In this document: positions 42,478-51,547 of the stretch, in pieces
Numbering within the stretch: position 1 is the first letter of the stretch
Layout: each line of letters starts with the position of its first letter
Assembly (NCBI RefSeq): GCF_000697965.2
Contig: NZ_CP015880.1
Location: forward strand, 1,364,001 to 1,428,000
Length of the DNA: 64,000 nucleotides
DNA from: Ensifer adhaerens
Lineage (GTDB): Bacteria > Pseudomonadota > Alphaproteobacteria > Rhizobiales > Rhizobiaceae
Reading direction: 5' to 3'
Program-made: the position numbers and the translations under genes
Notes under the pieces: generated by a model
What the model was told of the DNA's origin: nothing
The model's input: the letters and a program-made list of their open reading frames with translations, nothing else
Databases searched by the model: none

Positions 42478-43656
42478 GCCTTCCTTGAAGGCATTGAGCG
42501 CGCTGCCGGGGTGCACGCCTTCGCGCATCAGCAGGCTGCGGAGCGGCCCAACGGCGGAAAGTACGTGCAGCCCCAGTGCGCGCAGCGCCTGCACTGGCAG
42601 GAAGCCGGAGAGCAGCGAGCGGTTGAGCAGATCCACACTTGCCGTGCGGCTGATGATGTCCGGCCGGCGGCGGCTGTCGAAGCGGTCACCGATATCGCCG
42701 GCAAGCGGCTCGCCGCTGGATACGCCGATGATATCGACGAGCGTCATCACATCGCGGAGGCTAAGGTTGAGCCCCTGAGCGCCGATCGGCGGGAAGGCGT
42801 GCGCTGCTTCGCCGAGGAGCACGACGCGGCCCTTGCCGAAGCGCTGGGCGGTCATGCCCGAGAGCGGGAAGGATTGCGGCGTGCCCTCGACGGTTACCTT
42901 GCCGAGGATTGATTGCATCCGGTCTTCGACGGCGCGGGAGAGTGCCGCAAGATCCAGCGTCAGCGTTTGTGCGGCATCCTCGGGTTTGCGGACCCAGACC
43001 AGGCTGGAGCGGTTGCCCGGCAGGGGCACTTGCGTGAAGGGACCGCTTTCGGTGTGGAATTCGGTCGAGATGTTCTGGTGCGGCAGCTCGTGCGCAAAGT
43101 TCAAGACGACCGCCGTCTGCGGATAGGACCAGGTGCTGACGGAGATCTTCGCCGCTTCGCGCACCGGCGACCGACGACCATCGGCGCCGACGAGGAGATA
43201 GGCGCTGCATTGGCTGCCGTTTGCAAGCTCGATCGTTGCGACAGCGTCCGAAAGTTCAAAGCCGATCGCCGACGTGGTGATGCGTGTCAGCGTCGGGCTC
43301 TCTTCGGCGCGGTGGCAGAGAATATCGATGAAGGGCGCGTTGGGGATATTGTAGCCGAAGGCGTCGAGCCCGACTTCCGAGGCACGGAAGTTGACCGGTG
43401 GCGCCCGCAGCAACCGGTTGGTGCCGTCGAGGATACGCATGGTCGAAAGCGGAGCCGTCAGCGGCTCGACCTTTTCCCAAAGGTTGAGCGTCTTCAGATA
43501 CTCGATCGATTGGTCCATCAGCGCGGTGGTGCGTCCGTCGGCAACCGCCGGCTCCGGTCCGATCAAGGCCACGCGGTAGCCCGCATCGGCAAGCGCGATG
43601 GCCGCAAGCGATCCGGCAAGGCCCGCACCGATAATGGCGATGTCGAAGTGGTCCAT
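42445..43656 (-). CDS. UbiH/UbiF/COQ6-family FAD monooxygenase
   Basis: A 403-residue flavoprotein hydroxylase. It has the FAD fold IAIIGAGLAGSLAAIALADA, the DG motif LLVGADGRRSPVRE near residue 155, and GRVVLLGEAAHAFPPIGAQG near 275, which also binds FAD. It probably hydroxylates the ubiquinone ring; alphaproteobacteria use UbiH, UbiF, UbiL or UbiM for three positions and the position here cannot be read. It is convergent with the AEC transporter with a 33-base overlap. Confidence 0.9.
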   Translation of the reverse strand: MDHFDIAIIGAGLAGSLAAIALADAGYRVALIGPEPAVADGRTTALMDQSIEYLKTLNLWEKVEPLTAPLSTMRILDGTNRLLRAPPVNFRASEVGLDAFGYNIPNAPFIDILCHRAEESPTLTRITTSAIGFELSDAVATIELANGSQCSAYLLVGADGRRSPVREAAKISVSTWSYPQTAVVLNFAHELPHQNISTEFHTESGPFTQVPLPGNRSSLVWVRKPEDAAQTLTLDLAALSRAVEDRMQSILGKVTVEGTPQSFPLSGMTAQRFGKGRVVLLGEAAHAFPPIGAQGLNLSLRDVMTLVDIIGVSSGEPLAGDIGDRFDSRRRPDIISRTASVDLLNRSLLSGFLPVQALRALGLHVLSAVGPLRSLLMREGVHPGSALNAFKEGLREKIGRKSA

Positions 43657-43929
43657 GATGCAAAAGCCCTTTCGCGCAAGCTGTGAGGCGTCTTGGCCCA
43701 GCCTCGATCATACCTCTAGTCGCCGGCGCATGCGAAATAAATGGGTAGAATCAGCGCAGAAGCAATTTGCAGGTGTCCACAGGACAATGGGGCGAGGGGA
43801 GGCTGTAATACTTGAATTTTAGTGGCGATGCGTTGCAAAGGGTGCATATTACGGGCAACGCGCCGCACAGCGGTCGAGGCGGGTCAAGGCCCGCACGGGG
43901 AAAACAGCAGGGGTGGGCGGCATCCGCAG

Positions 43930-44655
43930 ATGAAGTTCTTTAACTATAGACGAGTTCCCTACGCCGAGATTCGCGCCTTTTCCGTGCATATCTTGACCGC
44001 CTCGGGGTCGTTTCTCGCCTTCCTGGGTGTCGTGGCTGCGGCCGAGCATCGCTTCGTCGACATGTTCTGGTGGCTGGGGCTGGCGCTGCTCGTCGACGGC
44101 ATCGACGGGCCGATCGCGCGCAAGGTGCGCGTCAAGGAAGTGCTGCCCAACTGGTCGGGCGATACGCTCGACAACGTCATCGACTATGTGACCTATGTGC
44201 TGTTGCCTGCCTTTGCGCTCTACCAGAGCGGCATGATCGGCGAGCCCTGGTCCTTCGTGGCGGCCGGCGCGATCGTGGTTTCGAGCGCGATCTACTATGC
44301 CGATATGGGCATGAAGACGGACGAATACTTTTTCTCCGGTTTCCCCGTCGTCTGGAACATGGTCGTCTTCACATTGTTCGTCATTCAGGCGAGCGAGCTG
44401 ACCGCGTCGATCGTCGTTTTCGTGTCGGTGGTCTTGACCTTCCTGCCGATCAACTTCCTTCATCCGGTTCGCGTCCAGCGCTTGCGACCGCTGAACCTCG
44501 GCATCTTCCTCTTGTGGTCGGCGCTCGGCATCTATGCGCTGCTCCTGCATTTTGCGACGCCGGCATGGGTCGTGACCGGCTTCGTCGTCACAGGCATCTA
44601 TCTCTACGTGATTGGCTTCGTGCTGCAGATTTTCCCAAGTCTCGGCCGGAAATAG
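43930..44655 (+). CDS. pcs: Phosphatidylcholine synthase
   Basis: Condenses CDP-diacylglycerol with choline to give phosphatidylcholine, needed by rhizobia for plant symbiosis. The 241-residue protein has about eight helices and the CDP-alcohol phosphotransferase signature in the Pcs version: DGIDGPIAR, then GDTLDNVIDY after 12 residues (D-G-x2-A-R-x12-G-x3-D-x3-D). ATG 43930 was chosen because the family start MKFFNYRRVPYAEIRAFSVH lies there; the frame opens at 43822. The quinone oxidoreductase starts nine bases later and may be co-transcribed. Confidence 0.96.
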   Translation: MKFFNYRRVPYAEIRAFSVHILTASGSFLAFLGVVAAAEHRFVDMFWWLGLALLVDGIDGPIARKVRVKEVLPNWSGDTLDNVIDYVTYVLLPAFALYQSGMIGEPWSFVAAGAIVVSSAIYYADMGMKTDEYFFSGFPVVWNMVVFTLFVIQASELTASIVVFVSVVLTFLPINFLHPVRVQRLRPLNLGIFLLWSALGIYALLLHFATPAWVVTGFVVTGIYLYVIGFVLQIFPSLGRK

Positions 44656-44664
44656 GAGCAGGCA

Positions 44665-45636
44665 ATGGCACAGGCGATTGTGGTACGCGAACTCGGAGGA
44701 CCGGAGGTCCTGAAGCTCGAAGGCGTGACACTCTCGCCGCCGGGGCCGGGTGAGGTACAGATCCGGCAGGTGGCCGTCGGCCTCAATTTCATCGACGTCT
44801 ACTTCCGCACCGGCCTCTACAAGTCGGCTTTGCCCTTCGTGCCGGGCAAGGAAGGTGCCGGCATCGTCACTGCGGTTGGCGACGGAGTCAGCCTGTTTTC
44901 CGTCGGTGATCGCGTCGCCTATGCCTCGGCCGATGGTGCCTATGCGAGCGAGCGCAACGTCGATGCTGCGCAGTTGGTGAAGGTGCCCGACGGCATCAGC
45001 CTCGAGACTGCGGCTGCGATGATGCTGAAAGGCATGACGGCACAATACTTGCTCAACCAGACCTATCAGGTCGGTCCGGGCACGACGATTCTCTTCCATG
45101 CCGCAGCCGGCGGCGTCGGGCTGATTGCCGGCCAATGGGCGAAGGCGCTTGGCGCGACCGTTATTGGCACAGCGGGCTCGCAGGACAAGATGGATCTGGC
45201 GCTGGCGCATGGCTACGACCACGTGATCAACTACCGCAGCGACAATTTCGTCGCGCGGGTCAAGGAATTGACCGACGGCCGGGGCGTTGATGTCGTCTAC
45301 GATTCCGTCGGGCGCGACACCTATCCGGCGTCGTTGGATTGCATCAAGCCGCGCGGCCTCTGGGTCAGCTTCGGCAATTCGTCCGGTCCAGTGGAGGCTT
45401 TTAGCATCGGCATCCTGGCGCAGAAGGGGTCGCTGTTTGCGACGCGTCCGACACTCTTTGGTTACGTTGCCACGCGGCCTGCGCTGGAAGCGTGTGCAAA
45501 TTCCCTGTTTGATATTGTGCAAAGCAACAAAGTGCGTATCAATATAAATCAGACTTATCCGCTTGCCGATGCGGGGCGAGCGCATACGGATCTCGAGACA
45601 AGAAAAACAAGTGGAACAACACTGCTGATTCCGTGA
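44665..45636 (+). CDS. NADPH:quinone oxidoreductase, zeta-crystallin type
   Basis: A 323-residue cytosolic MDR-superfamily enzyme without zinc ligands. It has the GroES-like N-terminal part (VAVGLNFIDVYFRTGLY) and the NADPH fold with FHAAAGGVGLIAGQWAKALG. The YRS segment (INYRSDNF) contributes to NADPH preference. It reduces quinones by one or two electrons. It follows pcs by nine bases. Confidence 0.92.
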   Translation: MAQAIVVRELGGPEVLKLEGVTLSPPGPGEVQIRQVAVGLNFIDVYFRTGLYKSALPFVPGKEGAGIVTAVGDGVSLFSVGDRVAYASADGAYASERNVDAAQLVKVPDGISLETAAAMMLKGMTAQYLLNQTYQVGPGTTILFHAAAGGVGLIAGQWAKALGATVIGTAGSQDKMDLALAHGYDHVINYRSDNFVARVKELTDGRGVDVVYDSVGRDTYPASLDCIKPRGLWVSFGNSSGPVEAFSIGILAQKGSLFATRPTLFGYVATRPALEACANSLFDIVQSNKVRININQTYPLADAGRAHTDLETRKTSGTTLLIP

Positions 45637-45684
45637 TCGAAGCCTTAAGGCGGACGCGGATCAACAGAGGGGAAAGAGGGCAGC

Positions 45685-47259
45685 GTGCCTGTTGAGGGAG
45701 TAGCGGCGAACGGTCATCTATTGGCTGTGAGCAACCTGACGAAATTGTTTGGCAGCTTCGCGGCCTGCAATGGGATCAATCTGCAGATTGAACCGGGCGA
45801 AATTCACGCCCTTCTCGGCGAAAACGGCGCCGGAAAATCGACCTTGGTGAAGATGCTGTTCGGCGTATTGGCGCCGACGGCCGGCGAGATCCTCTGGCAG
45901 GGCCAGAGCGTGCGCATCGCCAATCCCGCGGCTGCACGCAGGCTCGGCATCGGCATGGTTTTCCAGCATTTTTCGCTGTTCGAGGCGCTGACGGTCGCCG
46001 AGAACATCGCGCTTTCCATGGATGCGAACATCTCGCTGGCGAGGGTAGCGGAAGAGGCGTCGCGCCTGTCGCATGCGTACGGCCTTCCGCTCGACCCCAA
46101 GGCGCATGTGGCGGATCTCTCGGTCGGCGAGCGCCAGCGCATCGAGATCGTGCGCGCGCTCTTGCAGAACCCGCGCCTCATCATCCTCGACGAGCCGACC
46201 TCGGTGTTGATGCCGCAGGAAGCCGACCGCCTGTTCGAAACGCTCTACAAGTTGAAGGCGGAGGGGCGCTCGGTTCTCTATATCAGCCACCGACTGGAAG
46301 AGGTGCAGCGCATCTGCGACCGCGCCACGGTGTTGCGTCACGGCAAGGTAACGGGCGCCTGCGACCCGAAGGCGGAAACCCCGTCGTCGCTGGCGCGCAT
46401 GATGGTTGGCGGTGACGTCGCGGCGGTGACGGCCGAAGGCACCAGCGCCAAGGACCAGGTGCATCTGGAAGCGCGGCACTTGACCGTGCCGGCGCGCACG
46501 CCCTTTGCCGTTTCGCTGAAGAACATCTGTCTCAAGGTGCATGCCGGCGAGGTGCTGGCGATTGCCGGTGTTGCCGGCAACGGCCAGGGCGAACTGTTCG
46601 ATGCGCTCTCGGGCGAGTACCCGGTTGCCGACGATAATGCGGTGCAGATCCGCCAGAAGCCGGTCGGCAACCGCAACATCAATGCGCGCCGCCTGATGGG
46701 CGCGGGCTTCGTTCCCGAGGAGCGCCACGGCCATGCCGCGGTATCGGCGTTGCCGCTTTCGGACAATCTCGTGCTTGCCCGCAGCCGCTCGGACGCCAAG
46801 GCGTTTCTCGGCGGCGGCTTCCTCAAGATCATCCGTCGCGATGCGGTGACGAGCGCCACGAAGCGCATCTCCGAGGCGATGGACGTGCGCAAGAGTGGTG
46901 AGGATCCGCCGGCCGGCTCGCTTTCCGGCGGCAACCTGCAGAAGTTCATCGTCGGGCGTGAGCTCGACCGTCAGCCGAGCGTGCTCGTCGTCAATCAGCC
47001 CACTTGGGGCGTCGATGCGGGTGCTGCGAGCCGCATCCGCCAGGCGCTCGTCGACCTCGCCAAGGCCGGCTCTGCCGTTCTCGTCATCAGCCAGGACCTC
47101 GACGAAATCTTCGAAGTGGCGACGGAGATCGCCGTCATCAGCGACGGAAAGCTATCCGATCCCTATCCGGCAAAAGAGCTTTCACGCGAAAAGATCGGCC
47201 TGCTGATGGGCGGCATGTACGGCAAGACGGAAGGCACGGAGGCCGCACATGCGCATTGA
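45685..47259 (+). CDS. BMP-type ABC transporter ATP-binding protein (two ATPase domains)
   Basis: A 524-residue cytosolic subunit with two fused nucleotide-binding domains, as in nucleoside and ribose importers. Domain 1: Walker A LLGENGAGKSTLVKM, signature LSVGERQRIEIVRAL, Walker B RLIILDEPTS. Domain 2 (from about residue 270): a degenerate Walker A (VAGNGQGELFDAL, without the GKS Lys), signature LSGGNLQKFIVGREL and LVVNQPTWGVDAG. GTG start. It overlaps the first permease by 11 bases. Confidence 0.93.
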   Translation: MPVEGVAANGHLLAVSNLTKLFGSFAACNGINLQIEPGEIHALLGENGAGKSTLVKMLFGVLAPTAGEILWQGQSVRIANPAAARRLGIGMVFQHFSLFEALTVAENIALSMDANISLARVAEEASRLSHAYGLPLDPKAHVADLSVGERQRIEIVRALLQNPRLIILDEPTSVLMPQEADRLFETLYKLKAEGRSVLYISHRLEEVQRICDRATVLRHGKVTGACDPKAETPSSLARMMVGGDVAAVTAEGTSAKDQVHLEARHLTVPARTPFAVSLKNICLKVHAGEVLAIAGVAGNGQGELFDALSGEYPVADDNAVQIRQKPVGNRNINARRLMGAGFVPEERHGHAAVSALPLSDNLVLARSRSDAKAFLGGGFLKIIRRDAVTSATKRISEAMDVRKSGEDPPAGSLSGGNLQKFIVGRELDRQPSVLVVNQPTWGVDAGAASRIRQALVDLAKAGSAVLVISQDLDEIFEVATEIAVISDGKLSDPYPAKELSREKIGLLMGGMYGKTEGTEAAHAH

Positions 47260-48343
47260 ACTGGAAAAGCGCGCCAAGGTCTCGACGCTGTTTTCGATCC
47301 TGTCGCCGTTCATCGCCTTCCTGCTGACGATCGTCTTCGGCGGCATCATGTTTGCGCTTCTCGGCAAGAATCCGGTCATGGCGCTCTACAGCTTTTTCGT
47401 CGAGCCCTTGAGCGAGGTCTGGTCGCTGCACGAGCTGGCAATCAAGGCAGCGCCCCTGATCCTGATTGCCGTCGGGCTTTCGGTCTGTTTCCGCTCCAAC
47501 AACTGGAACATCGGCGCCGAGGGCCAGTTTATCATGGGCGCGATCGCCGGCTCGATCCTGCCGGTGGTCTGTTATGACTGGCAGTCGCCGCTGGTGCTGC
47601 CGCTAATGATGCTGATGGGCATGCTCGGTGGTGCGCTGTTTGCCGCCATCCCCGCCTTCCTAAAGGCGCATATGAACACCAACGAGATCCTGACGAGCCT
47701 GATGCTGGTCTATGTCGCCCAGCTCTTCCTCGATTGGCTGGTGCGTGGACCCTGGCGCAATCCAGGCGGCATGAACTTTCCGGAGACGCGCACCTTCGCC
47801 GTCGATGCGATCCTGCCGGAAATGCTTGCCTCGGGACGCACCCACTGGGGCTTCGCCTTCGCCATCATAGCGGCGATCCTCGTCTGGTTCATGATGCGTT
47901 ACACGCTGAAGGGCTTCGAGATTTCCGTGCTTGGCCAATCGGAGCGGGCAGGGCGCTTCGCCGGTTTCTCCTCGCGCAAGATGATCTGGTTTTCGATGCT
48001 GCTTTCGGGCGCTTTTGCCGGTCTGGCCGGCATCTCCGAAGTCAGTGGCGCGATCCAGCAGCTGCGCCCGGTCATCTCGCCCGGCTACGGCTTCACCGCC
48101 ATCATCGTTGCGTTCCTCGGCCGCCTCAATCCGCTTGGCATCGTCGCCGCCGGCCTGGTGCTGGCGCTCACCTATCTCGGCGGTGAGGCGGCGCAGCTGT
48201 CGATCGGCGTTTCCGAGAAGGTGACGCGCGTCTTCCAGGGTCTCCTGCTCTTCTTCGTGCTCTCCTGTGACACGCTCATCCACTATCGCATCAAGCTGGT
48301 CTTCGACCGGTTGACCGCGACCAATAGCGAGGGGAGCCGCTGA
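47249..48343 (+). CDS. BMP-type ABC transporter permease 1
   Basis: A 364-residue inner-membrane subunit with about nine helices. Family segments LSVCFRSNNWNIGAEGQFIM and TNEILTSLMLVYVA are present. Resembles YufP/NupB-type nucleoside permeases. It overlaps the ATPase gene by 11 bases and the second permease by one (TGATG). Confidence 0.92.
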   Translation: MRIELEKRAKVSTLFSILSPFIAFLLTIVFGGIMFALLGKNPVMALYSFFVEPLSEVWSLHELAIKAAPLILIAVGLSVCFRSNNWNIGAEGQFIMGAIAGSILPVVCYDWQSPLVLPLMMLMGMLGGALFAAIPAFLKAHMNTNEILTSLMLVYVAQLFLDWLVRGPWRNPGGMNFPETRTFAVDAILPEMLASGRTHWGFAFAIIAAILVWFMMRYTLKGFEISVLGQSERAGRFAGFSSRKMIWFSMLLSGAFAGLAGISEVSGAIQQLRPVISPGYGFTAIIVAFLGRLNPLGIVAAGLVLALTYLGGEAAQLSIGVSEKVTRVFQGLLLFFVLSCDTLIHYRIKLVFDRLTATNSEGSR

Positions 48344-49263
48344 TGGGTATCGTCGAAGCGATCCTTCTGAGCGTCATCACTGCCGCAACGCCCCTGGTGT
48401 TGGCCGCGATCGGCGAACTGGTGACCGAACGGTCCGGCGTGCTGAACCTCGGCGTCGAGGGCATGATGATCATGGGGTCGGTCTCCGCCTTCGCGATTAC
48501 CCAGATTACCGGTTCGCCCTATCTGGGCATGCTTGCCGGCATCGCCTGCGGCGCACTGTTCTCGCAGCTCTTTGCCTTCCTCACGCTGAGCCTGGTAGCA
48601 AACCAGGTGGCGACGGGCCTGGCTTTGACCCTGCTCGGCATCGGCGTCTCCGGCATGATGGGCGAGAGTTTCCTCGGCATGCAGGGCGTCAAGCTGCAGC
48701 CGATCGCGATACCGCTTCTCGCGGATATCCCCTATATCGGGCCGCTGCTCTTTCGGCAGGATATCATTTTCTATCTTTCGATCGCGATCGTCGCGGGCGT
48801 GCATTGGTTCCTGTTCAAGAGCCGTGCTGGCCTCAAGCTTCGCGCCGTCGGCGATAGCCACGCCTCCGCGCACGCGCTTGGCGTCAACGTCATTCGCACC
48901 CGCTATCTCGCCGTGATGTTCGGCGGCGCCTGTGCCGGGCTTGCCGGCGCGCAGCTGTCGCTCGTCTACACGCCGCAATGGGTGGAAAACATGTCGGCCG
49001 GTCGCGGCTGGATCGCACTGGCGCTGGTGGTCTTTTCGTCCTGGCGCCCCTGGCGGCTGGTGGCCGGTGGCTATCTCTTCGGTGCCGTATCGATCAGCCA
49101 GTTGCATGCGCAGGCCTTCGGCCTCGGCATTCCCTCGCAGCTCCTTTCGTCGCTCCCCTATGTCGCGACGATCGTCGTCCTCATTCTCATTTCGCATAAC
49201 CGGCGCATGACCCTGATCAATACGCCGGCATCGCTCGGCAAACCGTTTGTGCCGGACCGATGA
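48343..49263 (+). CDS. BMP-type ABC transporter permease 2
   Basis: A 306-residue inner-membrane subunit with about nine helices: LVTERSGVLNLGVEGMMIMG near the N-terminus and LRAVGDSHASAHALGVNV in a cytoplasmic loop that contacts the ATPase. YufQ/NupC-type. Last of the translationally coupled trio. Confidence 0.92.
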   Translation: MGIVEAILLSVITAATPLVLAAIGELVTERSGVLNLGVEGMMIMGSVSAFAITQITGSPYLGMLAGIACGALFSQLFAFLTLSLVANQVATGLALTLLGIGVSGMMGESFLGMQGVKLQPIAIPLLADIPYIGPLLFRQDIIFYLSIAIVAGVHWFLFKSRAGLKLRAVGDSHASAHALGVNVIRTRYLAVMFGGACAGLAGAQLSLVYTPQWVENMSAGRGWIALALVVFSSWRPWRLVAGGYLFGAVSISQLHAQAFGLGIPSQLLSSLPYVATIVVLILISHNRRMTLINTPASLGKPFVPDR

Positions 49264-49312
49264 TTGCAAGCATTTCATACTGACGTTTCTCAAACCGACA
49301 GAGGTCAAGAAA

Positions 49313-50383
49313 ATGAAAAAACTACTGCTCGTTCTCGCAAGCTCCGCGGCAGCGATCGGCTTTGCCACCGGTGCAAGCGCCCAGGAGAAGGCCAAGGTCT
49401 GCTTCGTCTACGTCGGTGCCAAGACCGACGGCGGCTGGACCCAGGCGCACGACATCGGCCGCCAGGAGCTGGAAAAGGCGCTCGGCGACAAGATCGAGAC
49501 GCAGTATCTCGAAAGCGTGCCGGAGGGCCCGGATGCCGAGCGCGCGATCGAGCGTCTCGCACGCTCGGGCTGCGGCCTGATCTTCACGACGTCCTTCGGC
49601 TTCATGGACGCGACGATCAAGATCGCGCAGAAGTTCCCGGACGTGAAGTTCGAGCATGCGACCGGCTACAAGACCGCGCCGAACGTCGCGACCTACAACA
49701 GCCGCTTCTATGAAGGCCGCTACATCCAGGGCGTGATCGCCGCCAAGATGTCGCAAAAGGGCGTCGCCGGCTACATCGCCTCCTTCCCGATCCCGGAAGT
49801 GGTGATGGGCATCAACTCCTTCATCATCGGCGCGCGCTCGGTCAACCCGGACTTCAAGATCAAGGTCGTTTGGGCAAACACCTGGTTCGACCCCGGCAAG
49901 GAAGCCGATGCTGCCAAGGCATTGGTCGACCAGGGCGTCGATATCCTGACGCAGCACACCGACACGACGGCACCGATGCAGGTTGCCGCCGAGCGTGGCA
50001 TCAAGGCCTTCGGCCAGGCCTCCGACATGATCAAGGCCGGCCCGGAAACGCAGCTGACGGCGATCGTCGATACCTGGGGCGCCTACTACATCAAGCGCAC
50101 GCAGGCCTTCCTCGATGGCAAGTGGGAAACGACGTCGAGCTGGGACGGCCTGAAGGACGGCATCTTGACGATGGCGCCCTACACCAACATGCCTGACGAC
50201 GTGAAGAAGCTCGCTGAGGACGCCGAAGCCAAGATCAAGTCGGGCGAACTGAAGCCCTTCACCGGCCCGCTGAAAAAGCAGGACGGCAGCGAGTGGCTTG
50301 CTGCAGGGGCGACGTCTGACGACGGCACGCTGCTTGGCATGAACTTCTACGTCGAAGGTGTCGACGACCAGCTGCCGAAGTAA
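49313..50383 (+). CDS. BMP family ABC transporter substrate-binding protein
   Basis: A 356-residue periplasmic protein with a signal peptide (MKKLLLVLASSAAAIGFATG, cleavage after ASA). Family segments include FVYVGAKTDGGWTQAHDIGR and FTTSFGFMDATIKIA, with TGYKTAPNVATYNSRFYEGR in the core. BMP proteins of this type bind purine nucleosides or related compounds; the ligand is inferred only. ATG 49313 has GAGG about 10 bases upstream. A terminator follows at 50408. Confidence 0.93.
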   Translation: MKKLLLVLASSAAAIGFATGASAQEKAKVCFVYVGAKTDGGWTQAHDIGRQELEKALGDKIETQYLESVPEGPDAERAIERLARSGCGLIFTTSFGFMDATIKIAQKFPDVKFEHATGYKTAPNVATYNSRFYEGRYIQGVIAAKMSQKGVAGYIASFPIPEVVMGINSFIIGARSVNPDFKIKVVWANTWFDPGKEADAAKALVDQGVDILTQHTDTTAPMQVAAERGIKAFGQASDMIKAGPETQLTAIVDTWGAYYIKRTQAFLDGKWETTSSWDGLKDGILTMAPYTNMPDDVKKLAEDAEAKIKSGELKPFTGPLKKQDGSEWLAAGATSDDGTLLGMNFYVEGVDDQLPK

Positions 50384-50407
50384 GCAGGAGCCTACGAAAC
50401 AGAATGC

Positions 50408-50432
50408 AAACCCCGCCATTTCGGCGGGGTTT
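50408..50432 (+). terminator. Terminator of the BMP transporter operon
   Basis: AAACCCCGCC-ATTTC-GGCGGGGTTT, with TGTCGTTT after it, 24 bases after the stop. Confidence 0.9.
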
Positions 50433-50637
50433 GTCGTTTGGAAAACGCGTAAGGGTTGTTTCATCGTTCGGCGGTGCGCGGTTTACGGTTTTGCGGCCAC
50501 CCTGGGGCTTTTCGGAATCGACTGTTCAAACTACATTCATTTGCGCAGGTTTAGGGGGCCCCCCGTGCTCCGCACGAAGGCCTTGTGGCGCGTCGCGCCG
50601 TATGAAATCAGGCAGGGGAGTGCCTGGAGGAGATGGA

Positions 50638-51381
50638 TTGAACAGGAGTTTGCTGGAAACCGTCGTGTCCGGCTCGCGCAAGCGCACGAGCCACGCACAT
50701 GTTGTCGATCAACTAGGCAAGGCAATCATATCCGGCGAATTTCCGGTCGGCTCCATTCTTCCGGGTGATCCGGAACTTGCGGCACGCTTCAAGGTATCCC
50801 GAACTGTTCTGCGCGAAGCCATGAAGACGCTGGCCGCCAAGGGGCTGGTCGTGCCGCGTGCCCGCATCGGCACCCGCGTGACGCCGCGCAACGACTGGAA
50901 CCTGTTCGACAACGACATCCTGACTTGGCACTTCGAATGCGGTGTCGACGAGGACTTCCTCTATCACCTCAGCGAAGTGCGCCTGGCCTTCGAGCCGCAT
51001 GCGGCAGCACTTGCGGCGCGAAACGCGTCGGAGGCCGAAATCAGCCGCATGATGCGGCTCGCGGTTGCGATGGGCGAGGAGGGGCATAGCGCCGAGAGCC
51101 TCGCAAGCGCCGACCTGAAGTTCCACCTGGCTGTCGCCGAGGCCTCCGGCAACCCATTCATGCGCACGGTCGGCGGGCTGATCGAAGCGGCGCTGGTCGG
51201 TGTCTTCAAGCTGAGCTCTCCGGTCGCCGAAAAGGGCGGCATAGACGAGGTTGCCCGCAACCACATCCGTATCGTTGAGGAGATCGGCAGGCGCGACGAG
51301 GTCGGCGCACGTCTTGCCATGGAAAACGTGATCAAGATCGGGCGCGAGCGCGTTCGCAGCGCGCTGCAAAGTCGCAGTTGA
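50638..51381 (+). CDS. GntR/FadR-family transcriptional regulator
   Basis: A 247-residue regulator starting at TTG 50638, with GGAGG seven bases upstream. The winged HTH at about 20-85 contains VVDQLGKAIISGEFPVGSIL and RFKVSRTVLREAMKTLAAKG. The C-terminal FCD ligand domain shows LRLAFEPHAAALAA, a metal-site-like DLKFHLAVAEASGNPF and HIRIVEEI. It lies right after the BMP transporter terminator and may control that operon (inference from position). Confidence 0.9.
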   Translation: MNRSLLETVVSGSRKRTSHAHVVDQLGKAIISGEFPVGSILPGDPELAARFKVSRTVLREAMKTLAAKGLVVPRARIGTRVTPRNDWNLFDNDILTWHFECGVDEDFLYHLSEVRLAFEPHAAALAARNASEAEISRMMRLAVAMGEEGHSAESLASADLKFHLAVAEASGNPFMRTVGGLIEAALVGVFKLSSPVAEKGGIDEVARNHIRIVEEIGRRDEVGARLAMENVIKIGRERVRSALQSRS

Positions 51382-51547
51382 GGCTGCCACCGGTCGAGAT
51401 TGTTCAACAAAACAGCGCTCGGCCCTTCCAATGTTCAGAAGATTGCAGCGATTTCATTGCTTGTGCTTGCTCGGATCGCGCGCTGGCCTTATTTGGTGAG
51501 GGCTCGCTCCTTGTGGAGCGGCTTTCGTCAACGGTGATCTGGAGACC

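Noticed and set aside
43849..45585. Minus-strand frame (578 codons) opposite pcs and the quinone reductase
   Set aside because: Spans two well-supported genes and the gap between them; not a plausible protein.
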